From Hetaerina americana (taxonomy: Eukaryota > Arthropoda > Insecta > Odonata > Calopterygidae), in NCBI GenBank assembly GCA_022747635.1, contig JAKTNV010000024.1, forward strand, positions 4,501,665 through 4,565,664: 64,000 nt of DNA, written 5' to 3'. Of the stretch, positions 12,361 through 23,739 are shown one piece after another (within the stretch, counting starts at the first letter, position 1; each line of letters starts with the position of its first letter). A program made the position numbers and the translations under genes. The notes below the pieces were generated by a model that was not told the origin of the DNA, searched no databases, and saw nothing but the letters and a program-made list of their open reading frames with translations.

Positions 12361-15300
12361 ATAGTTAGTACTGGGCATCGCCGTTTGTAGCCCTGGAATT
12401 CTGCCTGTATAAATGTAAATATGACTGCCTAGGTATTCAATTCTTGGAATTGACCTTAAATGTGTTCCTCGCGTATGTGTCCAAACGTTTAATTTTTTTT
12501 TTAAACGCCTGATTGCTCGTCTCCTTTTGTGCAAAGTCCTGCGCGCTCTGAACTGATAAATTTATTTCAGTTGGTTGGAATATTCAAGTCATTACATTGA
12601 CTTGCGGTCAATAGCAGCGGCTTATCTTCGCATTTGTGAAAAAGTACGTGTAAAGATAATGGTAAAATTTTCCTTAATTTATAGGATTTTTTTAGCGAAG
12701 GAATCATTTAATGACGTGGCGCGGTAGAGTGAGCCTTCGAACTCACGGCCATTTTCTGGCCTGAGCATGATACTCGGGTGTTTGAGTACTCGGGCGTGGG
12801 TGAAGAGCACCACATGTTGCGACTACCGCGGGCCGCGGTCATGTGCACACTTAACTGTCACCGATGGCCTTCACTGCCACGCTACACGGTTGACTTTGAT
12901 GATTTGCAATCTAAGCGTCCCTTGTTGCGAGAGCTTTAAAAGTAGAGCTGCTCAGAGAAGCATGTGATTGGAGGGTGGATGAGATCAGCGGTTCTATTCC
13001 TTCAAAGGCGCGTATTCAGTATGAAACTTATCGTTACCGACCGGCGCACCGCCCAGTCGGGTTTTTATTTTATCCCTTGCTGTGTAGGACATTGAATTGA
13101 TGATTATATTTCAATTTTGAGATAATTACTATTATTTTATCCGGTTCTGAGCAATCATAGGGCTTTTTCGTTGGGGTTTAATGGGTGAGAAAAACGGGAA
13201 AAACTTAGGGTACCTGGTGAGTTGGTTAATCAGATATTGGCGTTCGTGTATGCCGAGAAAAAAATAATGAAACGTAGGTAGTCCTGTGGTGCGTAATTTT
13301 GAACGAGCTGGTGCTCTGATGTGCGCAGATGCTCATCTATTGCTTTAGCGCGTGGATGTGGTCGCGAGTTGTTCGGGCGTTGTTAAACATCGTTGGTTTT
13401 GTACTGAAGCAAATTTCCACTGCCCTGTGCATGGATATCTTGTGATAAACTGCAAAAGTAAGCCCAACTGCTACATGCTAGCCTGTTTCGCGCTTCCCTA
13501 ACCCCCTGGAAAACCAAGTTAATCTAATTTGAGAGCACCAACACGAAAAGCTTTGTAATGAAAAATAAAATTTGTGGCGTTTATTTTTTGAACAAAATCT
13601 ATGGGTGAGGCGAAACGGAGGCATAATGGAAATGGTACTCCGGATGTTGCCCTTTTGCAAGCATTTTACTTGGCGTTATTTTCTTCAGATCGAAAGTATT
13701 TCTGCGCCAAATAAACCGCAGGTTTGATCCATTTGGTCTTTTTATCTCAGCTTTTGTGTATCGAGCAAATGTGTAAAAGCTGGGATGTGCGCATTCTTGC
13801 ATGAACGTAGATACTATTTAATCTTCGCCGTTAGCAACGAGAGTTTATATAGGTGTGAAATAGCCCTCGCCTGGTCTACGATAAGAGGAGTAGTGGACAG
13901 TTTTTAAGTGCCGTGGAATGGGATTTTGCTCTCTTCTTGCCCTGTTTCGCAGTGAATGTTCCATTGCAAGAGATGCAATTAATTTTCGTCCACAGTTAGT
14001 TATCTGGTTCAAGCAATCGTGCGTAATGATGTTCCATTTTGTGTGTGTGTGTGTGTACGCCGTTTCCGCTGTTTGCCTTTAGCTGGCGGTTAGCTTAGCG
14101 AGTCGTGGTCGGTGCCTCTCGCCCGTTACTCCTGTCTTTTTGTTTCGAGATGGAAGCGAGGATTATTCTTTCCGTTGACTCATTCCGTGCCGTCACCATA
14201 AGGGGAGCGCCGCTACAATGTGTCTCTCCACCAACTTTCCCCCATTGAAGCCGATGTGTTAGGGAGTAGGGAAAATGTGACGTACCTACTGCGTTTGGAG
14301 TGAGCCGAAACTCGCGATTGTTGATTTTTCAGTCATCATACTGTGTTATGTATCTAAGGGTAATTACTCATCCGTGTGCGAACTTCGTAGTAAATACATG
14401 TTATTGCTTTCACTTTCATTAATTACCTCACCTCCGAATGCATGGCACTCAGAAGTTACGCATTTATGATTCTAATTCAAAAATATCAACAGGGCTTGTT
14501 TAATCTTACATTAAATTTGATAGCACATACACATTTTATGCATTTTTAATATAGTTTTTTCTGGTTTCCGATAGTTGTTCTGTTATTATTTAAAGTATTG
14601 TATAATATATTATTTCCTATAGTTCTTCCTAAATTGTCAAATGTATTCGTTTCGTTTCATTTAATTACTTTTAATTCGATTGTGGCGTGTTGAATATTGT
14701 CTTGCACTCATCTAAACAGTGTTTGACTGCGAATAATTATTTACAGAGATGTTTAAGTATTTCAGTTGAAGAGTAACGTTCTTTGCTAGGCCATGTTGAC
14801 TACTTTTGCGTCGGCTGTAGGACCGCGCGGAATGATAAGAGGAGCTAGCGTCTCCCTTCGTTTGAAACGAAATTTCGCTGAAAGTATATTCCCTCAAGAG
14901 CCTTTCATGCTGTCAAGCGCGCGGTCGTTAGGTGAATTAGCTCGGGAGTGTACGCGGAATAAATGATCCCTCCTAAAGTTTCTACTGTAGCGCAGCAAAC
15001 CGTTTATCCTTGATAAACCGCACAGTGGTCAGGATGTAACTATTTGTGGTTATGACTTGCTGAACCGCAATTCTAGGGAACGTTCACACTGATGCGTATT
15101 ACTAATCAAGATAGCAATCGCGATGAAAAAATCGTTCAAGCATGTCCTGTCCAAATCGCCCGGAAGTGATACTCCCGTATCTTGGCAGCCGTAGCTTAGC
15201 TATGTAACCACTCTGGTAGGTTTCATTTTAGTTTAATCGCTAATTAACTAAGTGTCTGAACTACGTAGTGTAGTACAACTTTCAGTGGACGGCCACCTCG

Positions 15301-15730
15301 ATGTTTTGTTCACGCGCTGTTACAATTTCACCCTCACATACATCGATAAAATTTGGGCCATGGCCAATGAACTCGCTCGCGTACATTTGCGCCATGACTC
15401 CCAATCGCTTTCAGGTTGTCGATTTACTAGTATTGTTTTAATGAAAATGGCGTGCAAATTGAATTCTCTCTCCATCTGTTTTTAAAATGTTCGGATGGCT
15501 CATCATCACGGCTATCGCCAGGGATGGAGATGTGACATTTGAACATTTCAATCTCGGGCGGCAAACCACCCGCAATTTGATCGCTTATCCCATTTACCCC
15601 GGGACGAAACCCCCCGCTCGAAACACACCAATGCCAACAATTAGAGATGAAATCGCTCCGTGGAAACGAGGCTCAAGGAATTAAGGCTCAAAGAATCCCC
15701 AACTCAAGGCAGCTTCGTCGCCTTAATTGA
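12360..15730. other. non-coding, AT-rich
   Basis: No supported gene. Contains a (GT)8 microsatellite at 14041-14056 and otherwise unique-looking AT-rich sequence. Confidence 0.5.
14041..14056. repeat. (GT)8 microsatellite
   Basis: Eight uninterrupted GT units. Confidence 0.9.
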
Positions 15731-17320
15731 ATGATTTCCATCTATTTTAAAATCGCTATTCCGCTCGAGTGTTACATTTTCACTCGACGCACCAATATTA
15801 TCACTCGACTCTTCTTCCCCCGCCCCAGCGATTCTCCATCCCGCCTATATTTGGCCGATTCCGTAATAGATTACAATTTTCCTCGTTCCCTTCAACCCTT
15901 CCATCCACAGCTCTCGATTCGCGCTCCCCCGCTCTCCCCCTTCTCGTTCCACCGGCGACGCCTCCCCCAACCTTCACTCTCTCGTCTCGCCTCCTTCCTC
16001 ACCCCCACTCCCGTCCCGCCTCTTCATTTCCTTAAGCTCCACTCCCGCGATTTTTCACTCCGCGCCTCGCCCCTCCTCGCCCCCTCGCTAATCGTGCTTC
16101 CCTCCTCGTCCTCTTCCTCCTTCCGCACCTCTCCCTCCAACCCTTCGCATTCTTCCCATTCCCCGCGCATCTCCCTCTTTCCATCTCCTCCTCCTCTTCG
16201 TCTCTCCCTCCCTCTCCAAGTGCAGCGTGGCATATGAAAATTTTAGCGCCGCTAATGGAAGGTAGGCGACCTGGATGGCGGATGGGAGGTGGTGTTGGGG
16301 AGGGGGGGCAGGGAGGGGACCCCGGGAGAATGGCGCTGTCGAGGTGAGGGAGGGGCCTGGTCGGGGCGAGTCCGGGGTCGTGGGTAAGAGGGGGGAGGGG
16401 TTAGCGCGCGCGAGCTCGTGTGTGTGGGTACGTGCCGGAGGAAGGAGAGTGCGGGTGGTGGTTTTGTAAGAACCCATCTCTCTCATCCTCATCCACCTTC
16501 ATCTCTCCCTCCCCTCGCACGTAGTCACGGCTCTCCGCGACGTTTTCCACGTTTTCCAGCCCCCTCCGAGGGGGTCGTCGGCGGAAGACGTCGCGGCGGA
16601 GGAGGATGGGCACTTTGGAATCCTTCGAACCGTGCCCAGGTGCTCTCATATTCACTGCTCGCGCTCTTGTGTGTGTGTGCTCGTGTGGGTCGGCGTTGGG
16701 GGGAGAATGGCGGGAGGTGTAGGGGAGGACGACGTGTACCGGAGGAATGGTGGGGGTTGAGAGGGGACCATTTGCCATCCACGCGGCTCCACTCTCACGC
16801 CTTCAAACTCTCTCTTGTCTGAGTGGGAAGGTGGGGTAGAGGTTCGGATGGATCTCGTGAGCGTGTTCTTGCCTTCTGGGGGGGGGGAGAGGGGGCGTTG
16901 AGGATTGAAAGAAGCCTCGTCCCCCATCCCCTTTTCGACACCCCCGTTTCTTCCTCTTTCGTCCCCGGGGTGGAGTCTCCTTCCGCATCCATCCCCCGAA
17001 TACGATTTCCTTCCCGTCCACTCCCACCCTCCCTCCGCGAGTATTACATACGTATGCGTCCAACAGTTCCCCGGTCACCTCCACGGCCTGGCTCGCTCTC
17101 CCTCCCTCCCTCGCCCTCTTTTTCTTCCTTACTCGCTCTCCATGGCATCTCCCCTGGTTCCTCCCACGTAATCCTTTCGGCATCGTCGAAACCTCCCAGT
17201 CCTCTGACTCCGCTCCACCCGGACACTTCGTCATGGAAGAGTACGGCCCTCCTGACTTCTCCGTGTTCTTATTGCGGTTCCTTCGTTCTTTGTTCAGCGG
17301 GCCCCGTGGGGATATACAGG
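15730..17320. other. large GC/CpG-rich island with a strand switch in G and C richness
   Basis: The plus strand is extremely C/T-rich from 15800 to 16230 and then turns G-rich from 16260 to 16760, including a ten-G run at 16878-16887 and G tracts around 16290-16330 that could form quadruplexes. A short GT repeat lies near 16669-16679. Frames up to 297 codons on both strands overlap each other and encode low-complexity peptides, so none is accepted. This is the strongest CpG-island candidate of the window; no exon can be assigned to it. Confidence 0.55.
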
Positions 17321-18860
17321 TTGCGCACATTCGGGAAAAAGTATGGACTTGCCCTCAATTTTAAGGAATATCTTGGCAAATATCGGGAAAAGGACGGATT
17401 TTTTTTCACAACTCGGGTCTACGCTCACGTAGAATTCGATTCGAGAGATCTCGATGAGAGCGCCTTTGTAAGGCCTGGGGTCCCGTTTCTCAAATGTACA
17501 AGTCCTTCTACAACCACTATGGGAAATCTAAATGTTAGATCTTGCAATGTCCAACTCAGTGTAATGTGTATAATTGGTAATTTTCAATATCTGCCTTATT
17601 TCTTTATTTTCTACTACCCTGCAAGCCACCGCTTGGGTGTGTGGCAGAGGGTGAATACACAACAGACTAACTTTGACCCGAATATTTTCACCCCTACCGC
17701 CGTCGGACAATGTTAATTTGATCCCTTATCGTTCGTGATAAAAAATGTAATCATAAATTAATTTTAATGATATCTTAAATCTTAGTTAATTCCATCAGCA
17801 AGCCTCGCATATTCAGATTACGTGGAAATATCAACTGACTTGTAGCTTTGAGAAACGGGTCCCAGTTCGCGTTTAGTATATACCATCGTGCGTTTACGCA
17901 CCAGAAAGGGAAAGAAACAAATTATAATTGGTCCCGACTGCAGTGATACCTCGCACACATTTGTGGTGTTTCATTGTAAGTACCAAATCATGGTCAGAAC
18001 AGTCAGGAGAATAAGGAACAACAAGTCTGGAATTCGGAATCTACAAAACGAGTGGCCATGCTGATATTGTGTGTTTGTAAAAGGATCTTCCCTAGCGCCC
18101 GTCATGCTGGGGATGGTAAAACTAAACAGATGCCCGCTAGACTCCCCTTTCTCTCGCCGTTGTACTAGTGCGGCCAAAAATAGTGCGTAGGGTTTCCTTG
18201 GCCAACGCGAGAAAAGTGACGAGCAGCAATACTTTCAGTTTAGGGAAATATAAAAAGTATGCAGAATATCTACGATAGTGACACTCCACGATTCGGTCCG
18301 GCGTTGATGTCCGTGCATTACGTGTAATTCACGAATCTGTTAATGATCCAAGAGTGTGCAATGAAGGTGGTCTTTCATTATGATTCACCATGGTCATAAT
18401 TTTAATTTATTCAGTCAATTTTGATGTCTCTATTTCTTATAGCGAATGTTAATTGTGTACCACATATCTCTAGGAAAGTTTAGAACAGCAGTCTTTGTTA
18501 TCACTCGAAACTCCGTTAGACTCTAGAATAATGTTAAAAAATTTTTTTGTGTCTGCGTATTCGTTGGTTCAGAAAACTTATTTTTTTTTATTGCAAAATT
18601 AATAAAGAAAAGGTTTTTTGAATTAACCGGATTCATTTATTATTTCATTTAATGAATTCTACTGTCCATTGTTATTGTAAACATTATATAAAGTTTAAAC
18701 TTACGTTTCAATTTAGGTTTGAATGTCTTTCAACTACTAAGCTCCGTTTTAAGACCAATGACGCATTATCAAGAACAAGCGGAATATTCCAAAGAAACTG
18801 CGGGAGATGCCGCAACAGTAACTTTTAACGGAGTCATCCGCTAATGTGCATTTCAATGCA
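17320..18860. other. non-coding with one dispersed-repeat fragment
   Basis: AT-rich sequence. Apart from the repeat fragment at 17616-17652 nothing is recognised. Confidence 0.45.
17616..17652 (+). repeat. fragment of a dispersed repeat (copy A of a motif shared with 48561-48596)
   Basis: CCTGCAAGCCACC followed by GGGTGTGTGGCAGAGGGT is shared, at roughly 80% identity by eye, with 48561-48596. The motif can fold as a hairpin (ACCCT with AGGGT, GCCAC with GTGGC). It probably belongs to a SINE or LINE tail family; the parent element is not identified. Confidence 0.4.
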
Positions 18861-18864
18861 ACAG

Positions 18865-18912
18865 TTTCAGAGTGTAAAAATCATTCGCCTTGACTGGGAT
18901 TCGAACCCAGAT
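18865..18912 (-). repeat. left arm of 48 bp inverted repeat
   Basis: Exact inverted match to 19045-19092. It contains the T-arm (GGATTCGAACCC on the plus strand), but the sequence further in (18913-18979) does not continue as a tRNA, so only a 3' half is present. Confidence 0.85.
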
Positions 18913-18998
18913 GGAATGCCTGTGACATTGTATGTACGGTATTTCGTCACAACATCTTGTTCCTTTAAAAGCCCCAAAATTTCAGAGTTTAAGAGGAC

Positions 18999-19071
18999 GC
19001 CTCGGTAGCTTAAGTGGCTAAAGCACTCGACCGGATATTGAGGGATCTGGGTTCGAATCCCAGTCAAGGCG
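18999..19071 (+). tRNA. tRNA-like cloverleaf, probably a SINE head or pseudo-tRNA
   Basis: The 73 bases fold as a type I cloverleaf. The acceptor is GCCTCGG with TCAAGGC (one mismatch). The D-stem is GCTT/AAGC, the anticodon stem CTCGA/TTGAG, the variable loop four bases, and the T-arm a perfect five-pair stem with loop TTCGAAT. The anticodon would be GGA (serine codons), but a serine tRNA should have a long variable arm, and position 33 is C where U is nearly invariant. I therefore read it as the RNA polymerase III promoter head of a repeat, not as a working tRNA. It lies inside an inverted-repeat unit, which supports that view. Confidence 0.5.
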
Positions 19072-19092
19072 AATGATTTTTACACTCTGAAA
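19045..19092 (+). repeat. right arm of 48 bp inverted repeat
   Basis: Exact inverted copy of 18865-18912. It spans the 3' half of the tRNA-like sequence and its tail. Confidence 0.85.
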
Positions 19093-20553
19093 GCGGAATA
19101 TTGTTTACATATATGCGCTCTATCACAACGTTAAAGCGGTTAGGTGCTTCACTTCGCATGTATTTTCCTGGCTACCCGTTATAAAGGAAAAATAATGCTT
19201 TCTTGGGGCAAAGCATCCATCGTCCTACCGATGGACACGCTTCGTTTCATTCCATTCTCCCTCATGCTTACGTCTTGAGTTTCTCTTTAAGCGCATTCCT
19301 TGCTCCATTTTCCTTGCTCGTTCACTGATCCCCTTCGCTACCCAGCTTCCTTTTTAGATATTCGCTCTCCCTTTTCTTTCGTGGGGCGCCGGGCCTCATG
19401 GGTATGGAACTATATGCTCGGCCTAATGTTTCCATCGTTCCTTCTTCGCCCCTGCGACGCATCGTTTTTGGCGTCGAGATTCACGTTGTGGGATAGTTGT
19501 TCTCTTTCGGCTGCCGACCGCTTTTTGCTCTGCGGGAAAAGTAATATTCCCTGGCTTAAACCGGGAGGGGGATTAAGGATCTCCTTTGCTCTTGAGCAAC
19601 CACACCAAGAGTCGCTGAAACTTCTCTGTGTTTCGACGAGGAAGCAGAAGTAGCTTTATGGTGTTGGTGGCAAAAAAATGCCATTTCTCCCATCCATGCG
19701 GTCAACGCTCAAGGGCGTCGGGGAGTCGAGAGGCTGCGAAGCGCGGAAGTTTTTGCAGCGCGACCGAATTAACACTTCTCAGAATGCTGAGGGTGGAATT
19801 GAATGTTTTATTTCTGCTGATTTCGATTTACGTCGAGATGGCGGTTGGCTGCGTTAGAAATGATGAGGTGGCATTGGTTCGCAGTGAAACGCCGAAAGAC
19901 GAGCGCAAATGCGTTCTTTTACGGCGGCGTGTTTTCCCTTCTCAGCCTTGAAGTATGTCTGGAAAATCTGCTTTTTACGCGTTTAAAGAAAAACCCTGGA
20001 ACGAACGTCTTCTATTTCCGTAAAAGGTGTCCTTCTCGGCTACCTTGGGTGAAAATTTCCGGTGCATTCGCTGCTTCGAGAAAAGGTCCTTAGCGATTGC
20101 TGGGCCGTTTCATTAGTTTTGCTTCAAATAGGCCATTTGGCCCAATTTTCGCGGTAACGTCCAGGCAATTTGAGTCAATCGTAATTATTATTCGATGGAA
20201 TCTAGTAGGATGCCATTACTAGTGTTATTAATAAAGAAAATATTGTAGTAAAAAGTCGTTTGCGGTGGTTAAAGTTTCCATTCTGGCATAACTATTGATC
20301 ATCTGCGTACGGTAGACCCCTAATTCCCTGCACTTTGGAGCGTGGCGAAGTCCTTCACTTCGAAATTGTCATCATCCTTTTATGTACATATCATATTCTT
20401 TCTCCGTGTTGTATTTATACATACCTTTATTTCAATTTCTAAAAAAGAGATATGATTTTTGCGTAACCGGTAGGAATTCAACTGAATGGGACTAGATACC
20501 TCCAAACCTCGGGATATGTAGTTAGTGGATGTGAAAGGGTTGAGAGTAAATGT
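19093..20553. other. non-coding, moderately GC-rich in 19250-20100
   Basis: Frames of up to 117 codons occur, but none shows a recognised domain or splice-bounded structure. Confidence 0.4.
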
Positions 20554-20826
20554 ATGCTGCCAGTACTTACTAAAGATTTTTCATTTTTGTGGCGACAAAA
20601 TTCGGCTAAAGTGGATGGAATCAATTTGCTGAGGGAGGGGTTCCGCGCGGTTGACCAATATACAGGGCATCCCCGCGGAAAACCACTACGGCAGCTACGA
20701 AAATCAGGCAAAGCAGGTGGAGCGTTGCTATATAACGGTCATGAACCATCAGTCGATGCAAATGCAATCCACGAAATGTATGGGATGGTTTATTCTCATC
20801 TTGAGAAGAATGGTTTAGAGAAATAA
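20554..20826 (+). CDS. unrecognised 90-codon frame, possible exon or transposon remnant
   Basis: Translates to a 90-residue peptide of non-repetitive, protein-like composition ending PSVDANAIHEMYGMVYSH...GLEK. I do not recognise it. It ends 40 bases before a possible pogo/Tigger-type inverted end at 20866, so it might be a remnant of a related element. Start and extent are uncertain, and an exon with upstream splice site is equally possible. Confidence 0.2.
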   Translation: MLPVLTKDFSFLWRQNSAKVDGINLLREGFRAVDQYTGHPRGKPLRQLRKSGKAGGALLYNGHEPSVDANAIHEMYGMVYSHLEKNGLEK

Positions 20827-20865
20827 GTAAATTATGTTAATTGAATCATTTTACAAATTTAAATG

Positions 20866-21338
20866 CAGTGAAACTCGTTCATAACGACCGCAGTCTTAAT
20901 GAAACTTCCGCCATTGCGAGCGAACAGGGATTAAGTTGGTTGGAAATCGCGCATGCGATGAGCAGCAGAACACAGTAGTTAATTGAGCATTAATTATGGT
21001 TCAGAGTTTTTACAGATTCAAAGAGTATATCTTTATGCCAATTGAACGAGCAGAAGCTGAACTTTTTACCATCTGTTATTGTTTTTCCTCTATCTTGATT
21101 TTTCCCCTCTCTTTATCTCTCTGTCATGGTCTCATCCTATCTTCCCGGCAAGAGCAGTTTCCAATTTTTTAGGATTTAGAAAAAAGAAAAGATGCATAAA
21201 TTTGTGAGCGTGTACGTGAAAAAAAGTGCTTGGCGTGGAAGTACGATTAATTCGTCGCTGAGTGCAACGACTGTCACGAGTAACGGCCATTGCGAGCAGT
21301 CTTTACAGCTATTTATCTCATATAATCCGAGTTTCACT
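20866..21338. mobile_element. possible short non-autonomous pogo/Tigger-type element
   Basis: CAGTGAAACTCG at 20866 is matched by its reverse complement CGAGTTTCACTG ending at 21338. Ends starting CAGTGAAAC are typical of pogo/Tigger elements, and the right side is followed by TA. The left flank is TG in place of TA, and only 12 bases match exactly, so this is tentative. A direct repeat GCCATTGCGAGC also occurs near both ends (about 20914 and 21284). Confidence 0.3.
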
Positions 21339-21419
21339 GTAACTACTGTTTGGCTGTCGGCATTGCTCGCGACTTAATTTGGCATATATCGGATGCCGAA
21401 CTAAATAAAAAGTCGATGC

Positions 21420-21790
21420 CCGCGCGTATTCCCTCATTACCCTGCCTTCCGGGTCCCTGCCGCCTTACTCCGAATCATCATGCTTTAGGCGGTTCATGCC
21501 TGGCGCTCTTTGGCTGTGAAGCGGCCTCTCTTTTCTCGCTCCTCTCTTCTTGTCCCCTCTATTCCGCGTCTCTGGCGGACAGCCCTCCGTCTTCTCGAGG
21601 CAGCTGACACCCCGAGCGATGTCATCACTCCCGCGCTCGAGGGAGACGCACTCACTGGACTCCGCCCCGCCCCCTCTCCGGTGTCTTCTGGGGCTCATCG
21701 ACGGAATCACGAGGTTTTGCTTCCGTTTTTCCGCTCCATTTACCCGCGTCTTTTTAAGGTGCCTCCTCATTCCCATGTATGATTCTCAGT
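21420..21790. other. CpG/pyrimidine-rich island
   Basis: C/T-rich and CpG-dense on the plus strand, with overlapping frames in several registers. No gene assigned. Confidence 0.45.
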
Positions 21791-23462
21791 GATATTCGCT
21801 TCTTTACATCGATTGTGGCATCGACAGATGGTGTAGTGCTTGCAGAAATTGACGTCTTGGCTCTTGAAAAATGTTTGCGTTGCTGAGGAATGAGGGTGGA
21901 TTTGTATTTTCGAAATCACTGTTATATAATATATCTGCCTAGGGTGCGCTTATTATAATGGTAGGCATTTGAGGATATCTAGGTCTCTAAGTAGAAATAA
22001 ATTGTTTTCATGTGGAAATGATTCCGTTGAATATGAATTTTTTTATTCGTTTAAGGATTATGCGTTAAACCTAAATAATGTGTGTGAGAATACAATTTAA
22101 GCCCTTAGTAGGTTGATGATCACATTAACTTAATCATGTACGTTTTTTTTCTTGTTTTGTCCAAGTAATATCGCTCTTTGCCGTTGTTTGGAGCGTGTAA
22201 TCGTTTTTTTATAAGGGTTCGGAGTGATGAAAGGATTGGTAGGAGTTTGTCACTTTGTCCCGTTTTTTATATTTGGCGGTATTAGGTGCATATAAATCAC
22301 CTCGGACAAACTTAAAATTCACTCCGACAGAGATAGCCCAGTACGGGAACATAACCGAAGTCTTATACTGTTTCTGTGACTTTAGTCTGTTAAGTCTATA
22401 AGTTAGAAATAACTCTGCTCGTTAAACTTCGTGCATAAATAAATTTATTACTCAAGACATTGCCTTTTTTTCTGTTGCCATTCGTTTCGAGTAGGTATTT
22501 GCCTTCTTCACAAATGAAGACTGTGGCCGACTTTAATTTATTTGTCTCCAACTCTTCTCTTTAGTCATCACCGAAACATTCACCGTCACCATTTATTTTC
22601 TTTGTCTTCCTCGTCATTGTGAACTTGGCAGAGGAGAAATTAGCGGGCATTTAGTCCCACAGAAATGATGACGAAACTCCAGTCCACGAAGGGGAATGTC
22701 TTGGCACGCTATCTCGCGACAGTAAGTCCATCTTTCGATTTTCTCGTAAGATGGCGAAACAACGTCACCCTTTCGTGCGATTCTCTCATTTCCAAGAGCA
22801 TTCTCTCAAAGAACAAGAATTTCTCCTTGAGAAACGTAAATTACCAGAGTTGATTTCGAAATTGATTTTAGGTCGGGAAGGATATCATGAAACATTAGCC
22901 TCTTAAGGCTGTATGATATCGTACTATGAGTGGATCTCTAAAGCTTCTCCGTCCGAATGTACGAGAGGAATCCTTAAGTTAAAGAAATAGAATTGATATG
23001 GATTTATCTCCCTTTCGAAAATATCTTTTCAACGATTAAATTATGATTGGGTGTGATAGTGTTTGTATTAGGATATCAAACTGCACCTCGTAGTTATTCA
23101 GCGTCATGAGAAGGTAACTAGAATAGGCAGCGAATGTATTCATTCAATTTTTAAATCCTATTTCCCAAACGTAGGCAGATAATTAATCAATTTAAGTACC
23201 TAATTGTGGGGGAATCATACCACATCATGACATATTGTTTAAAATATCGTTTCATTATATGGCGTATTATATTATGGAGTAGGTTGGATTAGTGATATAT
23301 TTTACATGATTAAATAGCATATGGTTAATAATGGTAATGCATGGTTAAACTAGCATTGCATAATAATCCTCCATATTATAACCATCGCCTCTCAAATACT
23401 ACACCAATGGGCAACAAGGGTTGACTAGAATCAACAGGAAGGGTGATATTAAAGTTTTGAAT
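21790..23462. other. non-coding, AT-rich
   Basis: Nothing recognised; no frame above 62 codons. Confidence 0.5.
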
Positions 23463-23735
23463 CTAAGGTATATTTTTTACTGGCACAGGGGTATCTAAAA
23501 GGCGAAGTCCTCCGTCTGTAATCTCTAGCCCTTCCAGAGTCGTAGAAGGAACATGTTGTGTGATACACTCCTCGAGTTTATGGTAATTGATTGGATACGA
23601 TGTGATCACACGCATGTAAGCAAATGAGACGTGAACAGTTTGAGCGAACGATTCCGACTTGCCGTTCAATTGAAATTTCCACCCGTCCGCAGATCGGTCG
23701 TACTCCTTGGCGTGGTGCTCAGTCGGAGCCAGATT
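23463..23735 (-). CDS. possible terminal coding exon of unknown gene
   Basis: An open minus-strand frame ends at TAG (23463-23465). The last 80 or so residues (from about KEYDRSADGWKFQLNG to TPVPVKNIP) have balanced, protein-like composition and mixed codon use. The upstream part merges into the Arg/Pro-rich compositional frame of the adjacent island, so the real 5' border is probably a splice acceptor somewhere near 23710-23750. No domain is recognised. Confidence 0.25.
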   Translation of the reverse strand, partial: NLAPTEHHAKEYDRSADGWKFQLNGKSESFAQTVHVSFAYMRVITSYPINYHKLEECITQHVPSTTLEGLEITDGGLRLLDTPVPVKNIP

Positions 23736-23739
23736 CCTG

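Larger units (their letters stand above)
18865..19092. mobile_element. inverted-repeat unit built around a tRNA-like sequence
   Basis: The 48 bp at 18865-18912 are repeated as an exact inverted copy at 19045-19092. Each arm contains a tRNA T-arm and acceptor 3' strand plus a tail ending in the complement of TTTCAGAGTGTAA. A third copy of that terminal motif (TTTCAGAGTTTAA, 12 of 13 matching) lies at 18980-18992, so the right-hand tRNA-like unit (18980-19092) is itself bounded by short inverted repeats. This suggests two tRNA-derived repeat copies in head-to-head arrangement, or a foldback element that captured a tRNA. Family unknown. Confidence 0.6.

Noticed and set aside
11923..12534. 203-codon minus-strand frame
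   Set aside because: Arg/Lys/Gly-rich product that crosses a poly-C tract; length explained by the scarcity of stop codons in C/T-rich sequence.
16823..17716. 297-codon plus-strand frame in the large GC island
   Set aside because: Low-complexity Arg/Ser/Pro composition, overlapped by several other frames on both strands, no domain, and it runs from an island into AT-rich DNA without any splice signal.
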